Counted from the stretch's first letter, positions 6,679-12,604 are shown. The stretch: 12,944 bases of DNA from an uncultured Prevotellaceae bacterium (GCA_947306845.1 CAMZHP010000065.1:1-12944); one strand, 5' to 3'. Notes: generated by a model not told the origin, from the letters alone. Made by a program: numbers and translations.

Positions 6679-6718
6679 ATATGAAAAAGCCCCCTCGGCT
6701 GAGGGGGCTTTTTCATAT
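6679..6718. terminator. Bidirectional intrinsic terminator
   Basis: A perfect 18-bp inverted repeat (6679-6696 and 6701-6718) surrounds the loop GGCT. The GC core CCCCCTC/GAGGGGG is flanked by A5 on the left and T5 on the right, so it works as a terminator in both directions. It lies between the convergent DUF349 gene (stop 6656) and pepD (stop 6726). Confidence 0.95.
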
Positions 6719-6725
6719 CCGTTGT

Positions 6726-8183
6726 TTATTTCAGAGGAATCTCCTCCAATCCTTTCTTGAGCAGTGCCCAGAAAGGAGCGATGCTGGGGATGTAGCAGCG
6801 CTCGCTGGTGGTATGCGGGCTGCGCATAGTGGGTCCTAATGAGACCACGTCAAGATGAGGATATTTGCCCAGGATAACGGAGCACTCCAATCCTGCATGG
6901 TCCACTTGGATGATGCCTTCCTCACCATTGAGTTCCTTGTAGATGGCCATCAGGTGATGCAGTATCTCGCTGTCGGGATTGGGATCCCATCCGCCATAAC
7001 TGCCTGCGGTCTCCACACGCATGCCGGCCATGCTGAAGCAACTCTCCAATGTCTTGACGATGTAGTCCTTCATGTCCTCACGCGATGAGCGGGCAAGGAT
7101 CTTCAAGGCTGCACGACCGCCTTCGATGTCGATGATGGCAAGGTTGGAAGAGGTCTCCACCACAGTGGGGTAGGAGGGAATCATGCGGATGACGCCGTCG
7201 TGGCAGGCATAGATGGCATTCACCAGGTTGTCTTGTATCTCAACAGGCACTTCCATCTTGGGCGTTTCCACTTCCTCAACATACATCTCGATGCCACTCT
7301 CGATGTTCTTGAACTGGTCCTCAAAGTCGGCTTTCCAGTCTGCCACCAACTCTTTCAGTGCATCCACGTTCTCTGCGGGCAGGGTGAGCACCACCTCGGC
7401 CTTGAAGGGGATGGCATTGCGCATGTTGCCGCCATGCCAGGTGGCAAGGCGTGCCTCACACTCCTCGATGGCCTCTCTGACGAAACGTACCATCTGCTTG
7501 TTGGCGTTGGCACGGCCTTCATGGATTTCCAAACCGGAGTGACCGCCGCGGAATCCTTTCAGCGTCACGCGGACAGCCTTGTCCTCGGGGTCGGTCTCCA
7601 CCTCTTTATATTCCAAGGTGGCGGTGACGTCGATGCCACCAGCACTACCGATAACAAACTTGCCCCAAGTCTCTGAGTCAAGGTTAAGGAGGATGTCGCC
7701 TTGCAGTTCATTCTCGGGCAGGTCGTTGGCACCAAACATGCCAGTCTCTTCATCGGCGGTGATGAGCGCGTCGATGGGGCCATGTTTCATGTCCTTGGCT
7801 TCCATCACAGCCATGATGGCTGCCACACCCATGCCGTTGTCGGCACCCAGTGTCGTGCCACGGGCCTTCACCCAGTCGCCGTCAATCCAAGGTTCGATGG
7901 GGTCGGTCACGAAGTTATGTGTGCTCTCGGGACTTTTCTGGGGCACCATGTCCATGTGTGCCTGCAGGATGACTCCCTTGCGGTTCTCCATTCCCGGCGT
8001 GGCGGGTTTGCGCATGACGATGTTGCCTGCGGGGTCCTTGAATGCCTCGACACCGACGCTGGCGGCGAAGTCGAGCAGGAATTGCTGTATTTTCTCCAGA
8101 TGTCCTGAAGGACGGGGTACTTGGGTTAGTGCATGGAAGTTTTTCCAGATGCAGGTAGGTTGCAGATTTTTGATTTCACTCAT
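6726..8183 (-). CDS. pepD: Aminoacyl-histidine dipeptidase (M20 family peptidase D)
   Basis: PepD is a cytosolic di-zinc dipeptidase of family M20C that cleaves dipeptides such as carnosine (beta-Ala-His) and supplies amino acids from peptides. From ATG 8183 the protein has 485 residues, the same length as the E. coli enzyme. Metal and catalytic residues are visible: H76 and D78 in QAHMDMVPQ, D115 in LGADNGMG, E145 and E146 in ADEETGMFGA, D169 in NLDSE, and H457 in RSPHTTSE. These are each four less than the positions known for Vibrio PepD (80, 82, 119, 149/150, 173, 461). H215 in RGGHSG belongs to the dimerisation (lid) domain. I chose this start over the in-frame ATG at 8219 because a -7 element overlaps the longer version. 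The gene is a single-gene unit converging on the shared terminator. Confidence 0.95.
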   Translation of the reverse strand: MSEIKNLQPTCIWKNFHALTQVPRPSGHLEKIQQFLLDFAASVGVEAFKDPAGNIVMRKPATPGMENRKGVILQAHMDMVPQKSPESTHNFVTDPIEPWIDGDWVKARGTTLGADNGMGVAAIMAVMEAKDMKHGPIDALITADEETGMFGANDLPENELQGDILLNLDSETWGKFVIGSAGGIDVTATLEYKEVETDPEDKAVRVTLKGFRGGHSGLEIHEGRANANKQMVRFVREAIEECEARLATWHGGNMRNAIPFKAEVVLTLPAENVDALKELVADWKADFEDQFKNIESGIEMYVEEVETPKMEVPVEIQDNLVNAIYACHDGVIRMIPSYPTVVETSSNLAIIDIEGGRAALKILARSSREDMKDYIVKTLESCFSMAGMRVETAGSYGGWDPNPDSEILHHLMAIYKELNGEEGIIQVDHAGLECSVILGKYPHLDVVSLGPTMRSPHTTSERCYIPSIAPFWALLKKGLEEIPLK

Positions 8184-8215
8184 AATTGTTAGGGTTAAGG
8201 TTTTCCATTTGTTAG

Positions 8216-8224
8216 GCAAAATTA
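8216..8224 (-). promoter_or_regulatory. -7 promoter element for pepD
   Basis: On the minus strand this reads TAATTTTGC, matching TAnnTTTG. It lies about 33 nt upstream of the pepD ATG at 8183. No good TTTG is found 19-20 nt further upstream, so the promoter may be weak or rely on the -7 element. Confidence 0.5.
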
Positions 8225-8275
8225 CAATTTATATTTGATATTACCTCTGTCTTCCGATAGTTTTCTCATCTCCAA

Positions 8276-8324
8276 TTTTCAATCTTCAATCTTCATTCTT
8301 CACTCTTCACTCTTTACTCTTCAC
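8276..8324 (-). repeat. Seven tandem 7-bp units over the 3' end of the flippase-like gene
   Basis: On the plus strand the units run TTTTCAA, TCTTCAA, TCTTCAT, TCTTCAC, TCTTCAC, TCTTTAC, TCTTCAC. On the coding (minus) strand they read GTGAAGA and variants. The stop codon of the overlapping gene (8307-8309) lies inside a unit, and the last residues RVKSKE are repeat-encoded. Units drift progressively away from the gene. Confidence 0.9.
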
Positions 8325-9293
8325 TCTCAAAGAAAGTGCCATCCAACCATATATGCCGAGCAGGACGACGAGTGCCGTCTGCACCGTGTGCACGATGAGG
8401 ACAAACACCAGGGCGAGATTGCTCTCCACTCCGTAGAGAATGAGCATCGTCTTTACAGAGAAATGCCATGGGCCGGCTCCGTTGGGGGTGGGCACGATGA
8501 CGGCGATGCTGCCCACAACGAAGGACACCAAGGCGCAGTTGATGCCGAGGTGGGCGGTCTCCTCAAAGCAGTAGAAGGTCAGGTAGAAATGGATGAAGTA
8601 GCTCAGCCAGATGCCGATGGTATAAAATAGGTAGAGGGGAATGTTGTCAACTCCCCGGAGCGAGATAATGCCTTGCCAGAGGTTGCTCGCGGTGTCCTTC
8701 ACCTTATGGCCTATACGCATCTGCTGCATCAGTATCCATACGAGGATGCAGGCTGCGATAAGGCAGATGAGGGTGACCAGGTAACCAGTGGTGGTGAACT
8801 GGCTGAGAAAACTGTCGAGACGTGTGCCGGTGGTGTTGAAGAAATGGATGAAAACGGGCAGTTGCAGCAACAGGGTGATGCCAGTGATGACCAGCACGAC
8901 AATGCTGTCTATGGCTCGCTCCGTGACCACCGTGCCGAGCGACTTGGCGAAATTCACGCCATCATGGCGCTTGAGCACACCGCAGCGGATAAACTCACCC
9001 ACGCGGGGGATGACCAGACTGGTGGCGTAACTCAGAAAAATGGCGTACACCGAAGTGCTGAGCCGGGCGTGCTCGCCTATGGGGGTAAGGGCCTGCCGCC
9101 AGCGCATGCCTCTGAACAACTGTGCCGTGATGCCGAATGGCAGGGAGAGCAGCATCCATGTCCAGTTCATCTCATGCCGCATGGCATGATCAATTTGCTG
9201 GAAATCAAAATCGCGGTACATCCAATAGAGAATGGCACCTCCCAGCAAGAGAGGAAGCAATACCTTGGCTGTCTTTTTTATCACGTTGCTCAT
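8307..9293 (-). CDS. Multi-pass membrane protein of the lysylphosphatidylglycerol synthase TM / flippase-like family (UPF0104)
   Basis: This is a 328-residue integral membrane protein with roughly eight hydrophobic segments, matching the family that includes the flippase half of MprF and AglD-like proteins. Recognisable family features are a basic N terminus, FRGMRWRQAL near residue 60, the conserved run YAIFLSYATSLVIPRVGEFIRCGVLKRHDGVNFAKSLGTVVTERAID (roughly 83-129), and VPTPNGAGPWHF near 269-280. Members are thought to move or present lipids across the inner membrane; the substrate here is unknown. There is no catalytic synthase domain. The last codons fall inside a 7-bp repeat array. A -7 element (9312-9320) lies just upstream and an intrinsic terminator (9392-9413) lies upstream of that. 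The gene is therefore probably expressed separately from the cobalamin-riboswitch unit, with read-through possible. Confidence 0.85.
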   Translation of the reverse strand: MSNVIKKTAKVLLPLLLGGAILYWMYRDFDFQQIDHAMRHEMNWTWMLLSLPFGITAQLFRGMRWRQALTPIGEHARLSTSVYAIFLSYATSLVIPRVGEFIRCGVLKRHDGVNFAKSLGTVVTERAIDSIVVLVITGITLLLQLPVFIHFFNTTGTRLDSFLSQFTTTGYLVTLICLIAACILVWILMQQMRIGHKVKDTASNLWQGIISLRGVDNIPLYLFYTIGIWLSYFIHFYLTFYCFEETAHLGINCALVSFVVGSIAVIVPTPNGAGPWHFSVKTMLILYGVESNLALVFVLIVHTVQTALVVLLGIYGWMALSLRVKSKE

Positions 9294-9311
9294 GTCATTC
9301 GCAATTGAAAA

Positions 9312-9344
9312 GCAAAATTAAGCCTTTCCGATGAGAATAACGAA
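9312..9344 (-). promoter_or_regulatory. Promoter for the flippase-like gene
   Basis: The minus-strand -7 element TAATTTTGC occupies 9320-9312, and a one-mismatch -33 element, TTCG, occupies 9344-9341, with 20 nt between. It lies 19 nt from the ATG at 9293. Confidence 0.6.
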
Positions 9345-9379
9345 TCTTTAAGGAGCTTTTAACTATAAACTATGCACGA

Positions 9380-9413
9380 TGAACTAAAGAAAGCGATGCC
9401 TCACGGCACCGCT
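9380..9413 (-). terminator. Intrinsic terminator of the cobalamin-riboswitch unit
   Basis: On the minus strand AGCGGTGCC (9413-9405), loop GTGA and GGCATCGCT (9400-9392) form a 9-bp stem with one wobble pair, followed by the T-rich TTCTTTAGTT. It begins 16 nt after the stop of the small ORF and ends the unit before the flippase-like gene. Confidence 0.75.
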
Positions 9414-9428
9414 CCCCCTGTTGAAAAC

Positions 9429-9548
9429 TTATATAATACACTTCGGTTGAATAATCATTGATACTCCCTTCGATGCCAAAGCGTGCGCCAAAGGACAGAT
9501 GACACACTGCCAATGTATCAGGAGCGGCCACCACATGAAACACTTCAT
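9429..9548 (-). CDS. 39-codon Cys-rich ORF under the cobalamin riboswitch (small protein or gene remnant)
   Basis: I do not recognise this as a known family. It starts with ATG at 9548, about 80 nt after the riboswitch core, and stops with TAA at 9431-9429, just before the terminator. The start, MKCFMWWPLLIHWQCVICPLA, looks like a signal peptide or single membrane helix: Lys at 2, a hydrophobic core at 4-20 and AHA near 21-23. There are four Cys (3, 15, 18, 37), including a CVIC pair, and two His (12, 22). Cobalamin riboswitches in Bacteroidetes usually control BtuB-type TonB receptors. One reading is therefore a gene reduced to its signal-peptide region by deletion; another is a genuine small B12-regulated membrane peptide. 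Translation by chance cannot be excluded. Two other short ATG ORFs upstream (five and a few codons) are less convincing. Confidence 0.35.
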   Translation of the reverse strand: MKCFMWWPLLIHWQCVICPLAHALASKGVSMIIQPKCII

Positions 9549-9630
9549 GGGCGGATGGTCATAACATTTCATTCATTTCGCCTCATCCCTTGCATCGAGA
9601 GAATCAGCAGGCTTCCGGAGCCTCAGAAAA

Positions 9631-9778
9631 GGCAGGTCTTCTGACTTCGTTCCACTTGCAGGCACCTTCCCGCCCTAAGGGCAGTGGCGTTGAGCCTGAA
9701 GCGATAAAGGAACTCACAGCTGCGGGACAGTCGGGGATTCACACCCCATTCCCTTTTTCATCGCGCATAGCGAACCTT
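9631..9778 (-). promoter_or_regulatory. Cobalamin (adenosylcobalamin) riboswitch
   Basis: Read on the minus strand, the element has the conserved cobalamin-aptamer landmarks in order: GGTTCG at the 5' end, AAAAAGGGAAT, GGGGTGTGAATCCCC, CTGTCCCGCAGCTGTGAG, the CCACTGCCC segment, GGGCGGGAAGG, and finally GTCAGAAGACCTGCC at 9645-9631. It lies directly behind a consensus promoter. Downstream is a short hairpin (GGCT/AGCC around CCGGA, 9608-9620), then the 39-codon ORF and a terminator. No vitamin B12 transport or synthesis gene follows. Confidence 0.93.
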
Positions 9779-9785
9779 TCCATCT

Positions 9786-9817
9786 GCAAAGATAGTGCAA
9801 TTATGTGAACTTACAAA
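9786..9817 (-). promoter_or_regulatory. Consensus promoter of the cobalamin-riboswitch unit
   Basis: On the minus strand TTTG lies at 9817-9814 and TATCTTTGC at 9794-9786, with 19 nt between. This is an exact match to the Bacteroidetes consensus and the same -7 sequence as the corA promoter. Transcription should start near 9780, just ahead of the aptamer. Confidence 0.85.
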
Positions 9818-9855
9818 AATTACGACGATTTTTTTTCATTAGCAACTGCTCCCAC

Positions 9856-9890
9856 AAAAAAATCCCCTCTCAATGCCATGGGAGAGGGGA
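9856..9890 (-). terminator. Intrinsic terminator of the helix-hairpin-helix gene
   Basis: On the minus strand a 9-bp stem (9890-9882 with 9871-9863, core CCCCTCTC/GAGAGGGG, 10-nt loop) is followed by seven T at 9862-9856. It lies 57 nt after the stop at 9947. Confidence 0.9.
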
Positions 9891-9946
9891 AGGAATGGCT
9901 CGTAATGGTGGATGGTTACGAGCATTGCTCTCTAAAAGAGGATGTT

Positions 9947-10354
9947 TTAGTATTCCATCATTGGGGGAAGTTCCTTGGCTTGCTCAATCATCTTCTCCAC
10001 CTCCTTGAGGCTGGGAACACGGTTGGTGAGGTTCTTCTCTGCATTCACTTCCTCCAGCTTGGCCTGAAGATTGGCTGCATTGCGGTTGCGGAATTCCTTC
10101 ACAGTGTCAACGCCAGCTGCTTCGAGGAGTTCGGAGAATTGCGGTCCCACACCGTTGATACGCATCAGGTCGCAGTGATTGGTCCAGGTAAGGATGAGCT
10201 TGGGTGAGATGCCGGTGGCCTCTGCCAATTCTTTGCGTCCTGCCGGTTTGGCACATTTCTCAAGAAGGTCTGCATCGGTGTTGATGCCGGCGGCAATGAG
10301 TTTTTCTGCATAAACGGGGCCAATGCCCTCAATGTCTACAATCTTGTACGTCAT
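9947..10354 (-). CDS. Helix-hairpin-helix (DUF4332-like) small protein
   Basis: This is a 135-residue protein with two helix-hairpin-helix motifs: IEGIGPVYAEKLIAAGI (about 8-24) and INGVGPQFSELLEAAGV (about 66-82). Each has the G-I/V-G-P turn followed by a helix, a fold that binds the DNA backbone or mediates protein contacts. The layout matches DUF4332-type proteins, whose role is unknown. The acidic C-terminal helix (ANLQAKLEEVNAEKN) argues against simple DNA wrapping. I chose ATG 10354 (MTYKIVDIEGIG) over the in-frame ATG at 10438, because the extra residues are encoded by A/T-rich intergenic DNA that includes the -7 element. It is divergent from the pantothenate kinase-like gene and ends at its own terminator. 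Confidence 0.8.
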   Translation of the reverse strand: MTYKIVDIEGIGPVYAEKLIAAGINTDADLLEKCAKPAGRKELAEATGISPKLILTWTNHCDLMRINGVGPQFSELLEAAGVDTVKEFRNRNAANLQAKLEEVNAEKNLTNRVPSLKEVEKMIEQAKELPPMMEY

Positions 10355-10402
10355 AGTGTTCAAATGTTTGAGGTTAATAATATCGTTTTTCAATGATTTT
10401 AG

Positions 10403-10411
10403 GCAAAAATA
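10403..10411 (-). promoter_or_regulatory. -7 promoter element for the helix-hairpin-helix gene
   Basis: The minus-strand TATTTTTGC matches TAnnTTTG, 48 nt upstream of the ATG at 10354. No clear TTTG is seen at the expected distance. It supports the shorter protein start. Confidence 0.5.
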
Positions 10412-10485
10412 CTTATAAATGTTGAATACTTTACACATTTAAGCATTTTTATAATATATTTTAACAAATCGCTCAGTTTTTTTCG

Positions 10486-10493
10486 TAACTTCG
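10486..10493 (+). promoter_or_regulatory. -7-like element for the pantothenate kinase-like gene
   Basis: TAACTTCG matches TAnnTTTG with one mismatch, about 38 nt upstream of the ATG at 10531. The -33 region is only T-rich. Confidence 0.4.
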
Positions 10494-10530
10494 TGGCGCA
10501 TTATTATTTTACCTGAAAAAACATAGTCTT

Positions 10531-11358
10531 ATGGGAATTGTAATTGGAATTGATGTGGGTATCAGCACGACCAAGATTGTGGGTGTGAGAGACATGCAGG
10601 TTATTTCACCCATGCGCATCACGGCTGCCGACCCAGTCACTTCGCTCTATGGAGCATTTGGTAAGTATCTCTATGAAAATCAAGTCGATCTTTCTGATGT
10701 GGAGCAGGTGGTGCTCACCGGTGTGGGAAGCGCCTATATAGAAAAACCTGTCTATGGGCTGCCCACTTCAAAGGCGGATGAGTTCGTGGCCGACGGACTG
10801 GGTGCCCGTTTTGAGTCGGGTCTCGACCGCATCATCGTGGTGAGTATGGGCACCGGTACCTCATTGGTGCTGTGCGACGGTGACGACATTCGCCATATCG
10901 GTGGCATCAGTATGGGTGGCGGCACATTGGCTGGCCTCTCCCGCATCTTGCTCCAGACGTCTGACATCAACCAGGTGGCCGAACTGGCCAAGAAGGGCGA
11001 TATCTCCAACATCGACCTGTCGATTGGCGACATCAGCGCACATCCGCTGCCCGGATTGCCGATGGATGTCACTGCCTCTCTCTTTGGCAAGGCGAAGACG
11101 GATGCCCGCAAGGAGGATGTCGCCGTGGGCCTCATCCACACCGTCCTGCAGACCATCGGAAGCGCGGCTGTGCTCTCGGCACTCAACAGCGATATCACAC
11201 AGTTCGTTTTGATTGGTAACCTCACCTTGCTGCCGCAGTGCCCAGATGTGTTCCCCATGATGGAGGGCCTTTACAACGTACGTTTCCACATCCCCAAGTA
11301 CTCACAGTTCTGCACGGCCATCGGCGCGGCTCTTGACTATGTCTATAAAACAAATTAA
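10531..11358 (+). CDS. Type II pantothenate kinase-like protein (Fumble/CoaW family)
   Basis: Pantothenate kinase phosphorylates pantothenate with ATP in the first step of coenzyme A synthesis. This 275-residue protein has the actin/Hsp70-like ATPase fold. Visible motifs are IGIDVGISTTK at 5-15 (phosphate 1), E84 in KADEFVADG at the position of the family's catalytic acid, GTGTS at 107-111 (phosphate 2), GGISMGGGTLAGL at 124-136 and LIGN near 217-220 (adenosine region). The length fits bacterial type II enzymes such as S. aureus CoaW. Other ASKHA proteins (BadF-like activators) are an alternative, but the GGISMGGGTLAGLSRIL block points to type II PanK. Many Bacteroidetes are known to use the unrelated type III enzyme CoaX, so this may be a second or substitute kinase. 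The stop is followed 7 nt later by a 7-bp repeat array. Confidence 0.82.
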   Translation: MGIVIGIDVGISTTKIVGVRDMQVISPMRITAADPVTSLYGAFGKYLYENQVDLSDVEQVVLTGVGSAYIEKPVYGLPTSKADEFVADGLGARFESGLDRIIVVSMGTGTSLVLCDGDDIRHIGGISMGGGTLAGLSRILLQTSDINQVAELAKKGDISNIDLSIGDISAHPLPGLPMDVTASLFGKAKTDARKEDVAVGLIHTVLQTIGSAAVLSALNSDITQFVLIGNLTLLPQCPDVFPMMEGLYNVRFHIPKYSQFCTAIGAALDYVYKTN

Positions 11359-11364
11359 GAAAAA

Positions 11365-11385
11365 GTGAAGAGTGAAGAGTGAAGA
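11365..11385 (+). repeat. Three exact GTGAAGA units after the kinase gene
   Basis: GTGAAGA occurs three times in direct succession starting 7 nt after the TAA stop. It is the same unit, in the same orientation relative to the upstream gene, as the array at 8276-8324. Confidence 0.9.
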
Positions 11386-11400
11386 ATCGCTTCTCCGTAT

Positions 11401-11419
11401 GTTGCGTTTTCGACGCAAC
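11401..11419. repeat. Small palindrome in the intergenic region (REP-like candidate)
   Basis: GTTGCGT (11401-11407) and ACGCAAC (11413-11419) form a perfect 7-bp stem around TTTCG, followed by CCCTAC. It lies between two simple-repeat arrays. No T-tract follows on either strand, so it is a poor terminator. It may be a dispersed intergenic palindrome, but only one copy is in this window. Confidence 0.45.
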
Positions 11420-11436
11420 CCCTACAAAAGGACTAT

Positions 11437-11492
11437 TGTCTACACTCCTACACTCCTAATCTCCTACACTTCTGATCTCCTAATCTCCAATT
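11437..11492 (+). repeat. 8-bp repeat array directly upstream of the Gly/Ser-rich gene
   Basis: Seven 8-bp units follow one another: TGTCTACA, CTCCTACA, CTCCTAAT, CTCCTACA, CTTCTGAT, CTCCTAAT, CTCCAATT. The array ends 15 nt before the ATG at 11508, so it occupies the 5' untranslated or promoter region of that gene. I see no consensus promoter between it and the upstream gene. Confidence 0.85.
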
Positions 11493-11507
11493 ATAAAATT
11501 TTATCTT

Positions 11508-12143
11508 ATGGGAAGTTTTTTTGAAGAAATCGTAAAAGGCGGACTGGGCGAAGTGCTCGGTTCGGTCCTCGGCGGCGGTGGGTCGTCGAAAGGCAGTTCC
11601 GGTGGCGGACTGGAAGACATCATCAAATCTGTGCAAGAGCAGATGGGCGGTGGCTCCTCTTCCTCTCCATCTACCTCCTCTTCTGAATCCTCAGGAGGCA
11701 TGGGCGACGTGGTCAGGGAAATCCGAAAGAAGATGGGCGGCGGACAGTCTGCTGGCAGTACGACCACGACAGGGCGTTCCTCCTCTGGCGGTCTGAGTGA
11801 TGTGGCAGAAGAACTGCGCAGGCAGATGGGCGGAAAGGCGTCCACCAAACAGACCAACTCTTCGGCCAACCAAACCTCCTCTTCCGCTCAGCGGGAGGGC
11901 AGCAGCATGAATGACATCGTCAGGGAAATGAAGAAAAAGGCTGGTTTCGATGTGGATGAACCGGCAGAGACTACCACCCAGACTACTTCTGCCAAGAAAA
12001 AGGCCAAGAAAAAGGAACAGCAGGCACAGGATGCCGGCGGACTGGGCAGCATCTTTGGAAAACTGGGCATCGACATGGGCAATCTCGGCGGATTGGCAGA
12101 GAGCGTGCTCAAGACAATCGGTCTGGCAGGGAAAGCCATCTGA
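11508..12143 (+). CDS. Gly/Ser-rich protein with four amphipathic-helix repeats
   Basis: I do not recognise this 211-residue protein as a named family. It has no signal peptide. An N-terminal helix (FFEEIVKGGLGEVLGSVLGG) is followed by four copies of a short motif, [LM]-x-[DE]-[IV]-[IVA]-x-x-[ILMV]-x-x-x-[MA]-G. The copies begin at residues 35, 65, 96 and 134: LEDIIKSVQEQMGG, MGDVVREIRKKMGG, LSDVAEELRRQMGG and MNDIVREMKKKAGF. Ser/Gly/Thr-rich spacers of about 16-25 residues separate them. A Lys-rich stretch (about 162-169) precedes a Gly-rich amphipathic C terminus (GGLGSIFGKLGIDMGNLGGLAESVLKTIG). The Gly-Leu-rich ends recall YidB/DUF937-type proteins, but the match is loose. It lies 86 nt before a TerB-like gene on the same strand, probably in one operon. 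Confidence 0.75.
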   Translation: MGSFFEEIVKGGLGEVLGSVLGGGGSSKGSSGGGLEDIIKSVQEQMGGGSSSSPSTSSSESSGGMGDVVREIRKKMGGGQSAGSTTTTGRSSSGGLSDVAEELRRQMGGKASTKQTNSSANQTSSSAQREGSSMNDIVREMKKKAGFDVDEPAETTTQTTSAKKKAKKKEQQAQDAGGLGSIFGKLGIDMGNLGGLAESVLKTIGLAGKAI

Positions 12144-12229
12144 CAGGCTCCCAACTCTTTCTTGCAGGAGTAATGCCTTAACTTCTCATATCTTTAACAT
12201 CAAAACACCAAATCAAATAAGAAAATTCC

Positions 12230-12595
12230 ATGGAAAAAGTAATTGAAACCATAAAACTGATGGCAAAAGCAGGGTTGTTCTTCGCCAATTGCGACGGCGA
12301 TTTCGAACAGCGGGAGCGCCATTTCATCGATGCTTTCCTTGAGGGCATTCTCGAGGTGGGCGAAATCAATGATGAACTGAAAGATGACGTGAAGGACACA
12401 CTCAACCATAAGTACACGGTCGATGGCATCATCGAGGACACCAAACATCTGGTGGAGGGATTCAATGCCGATGAGCGCAAGGCTATCCTCTTCACCATCA
12501 GCCAGTTCATCCTCAAGGTCATCGCAACCGACGAGAAGATGGACAGCGTTGAGCGCGAAAACTACATCAAGTGGAAAGAGGCGCTCGGCATCTGA
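12230..12595 (+). CDS. TerB-like small helical protein
   Basis: This is a 121-residue, all-helical, acidic protein resembling the TerB (tellurite resistance/DjlA N-terminal-like) fold. Two acidic loops fit the metal-binding pattern of that family: ANCDGDFEQRE near 19-29 and ATDEKMDSVERENYIKW near 99-115. Both are D-G/E-x-x-D-x-x-E-like, with helices after each. TerB-like domains bind divalent metals and often sit at the membrane interface. Nothing else of a ter operon is nearby, so a role in tellurite resistance should not be assumed. The start is preceded by an A-rich region typical of Bacteroidetes. The upstream Gly/Ser-rich repeat gene is the natural partner candidate, and the operon ends at a strong terminator 17 nt downstream. 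Confidence 0.7.
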   Translation: MEKVIETIKLMAKAGLFFANCDGDFEQRERHFIDAFLEGILEVGEINDELKDDVKDTLNHKYTVDGIIEDTKHLVEGFNADERKAILFTISQFILKVIATDEKMDSVERENYIKWKEALGI

Positions 12596-12604
12596 CCAAT
12601 CATC

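Noticed and set aside
7200..7676. 158-codon plus-strand frame opposite pepD
   Set aside because: pepD is certain from its full set of metal ligands and length; this frame is its shadow.
8673..9308. 211-codon plus-strand frame opposite the flippase-like gene
   Set aside because: The minus strand encodes a clear multi-pass membrane family with conserved motifs; the plus-strand product shows no family features.
9590..9808. 72-codon plus-strand frame over the riboswitch
   Set aside because: It is antisense to a well-matched cobalamin aptamer and its promoter; the open frame is incidental.
12230..12595. Calling the TerB-like protein a tellurite-resistance determinant
   Set aside because: No other ter genes are present and the fold is used widely for other roles.
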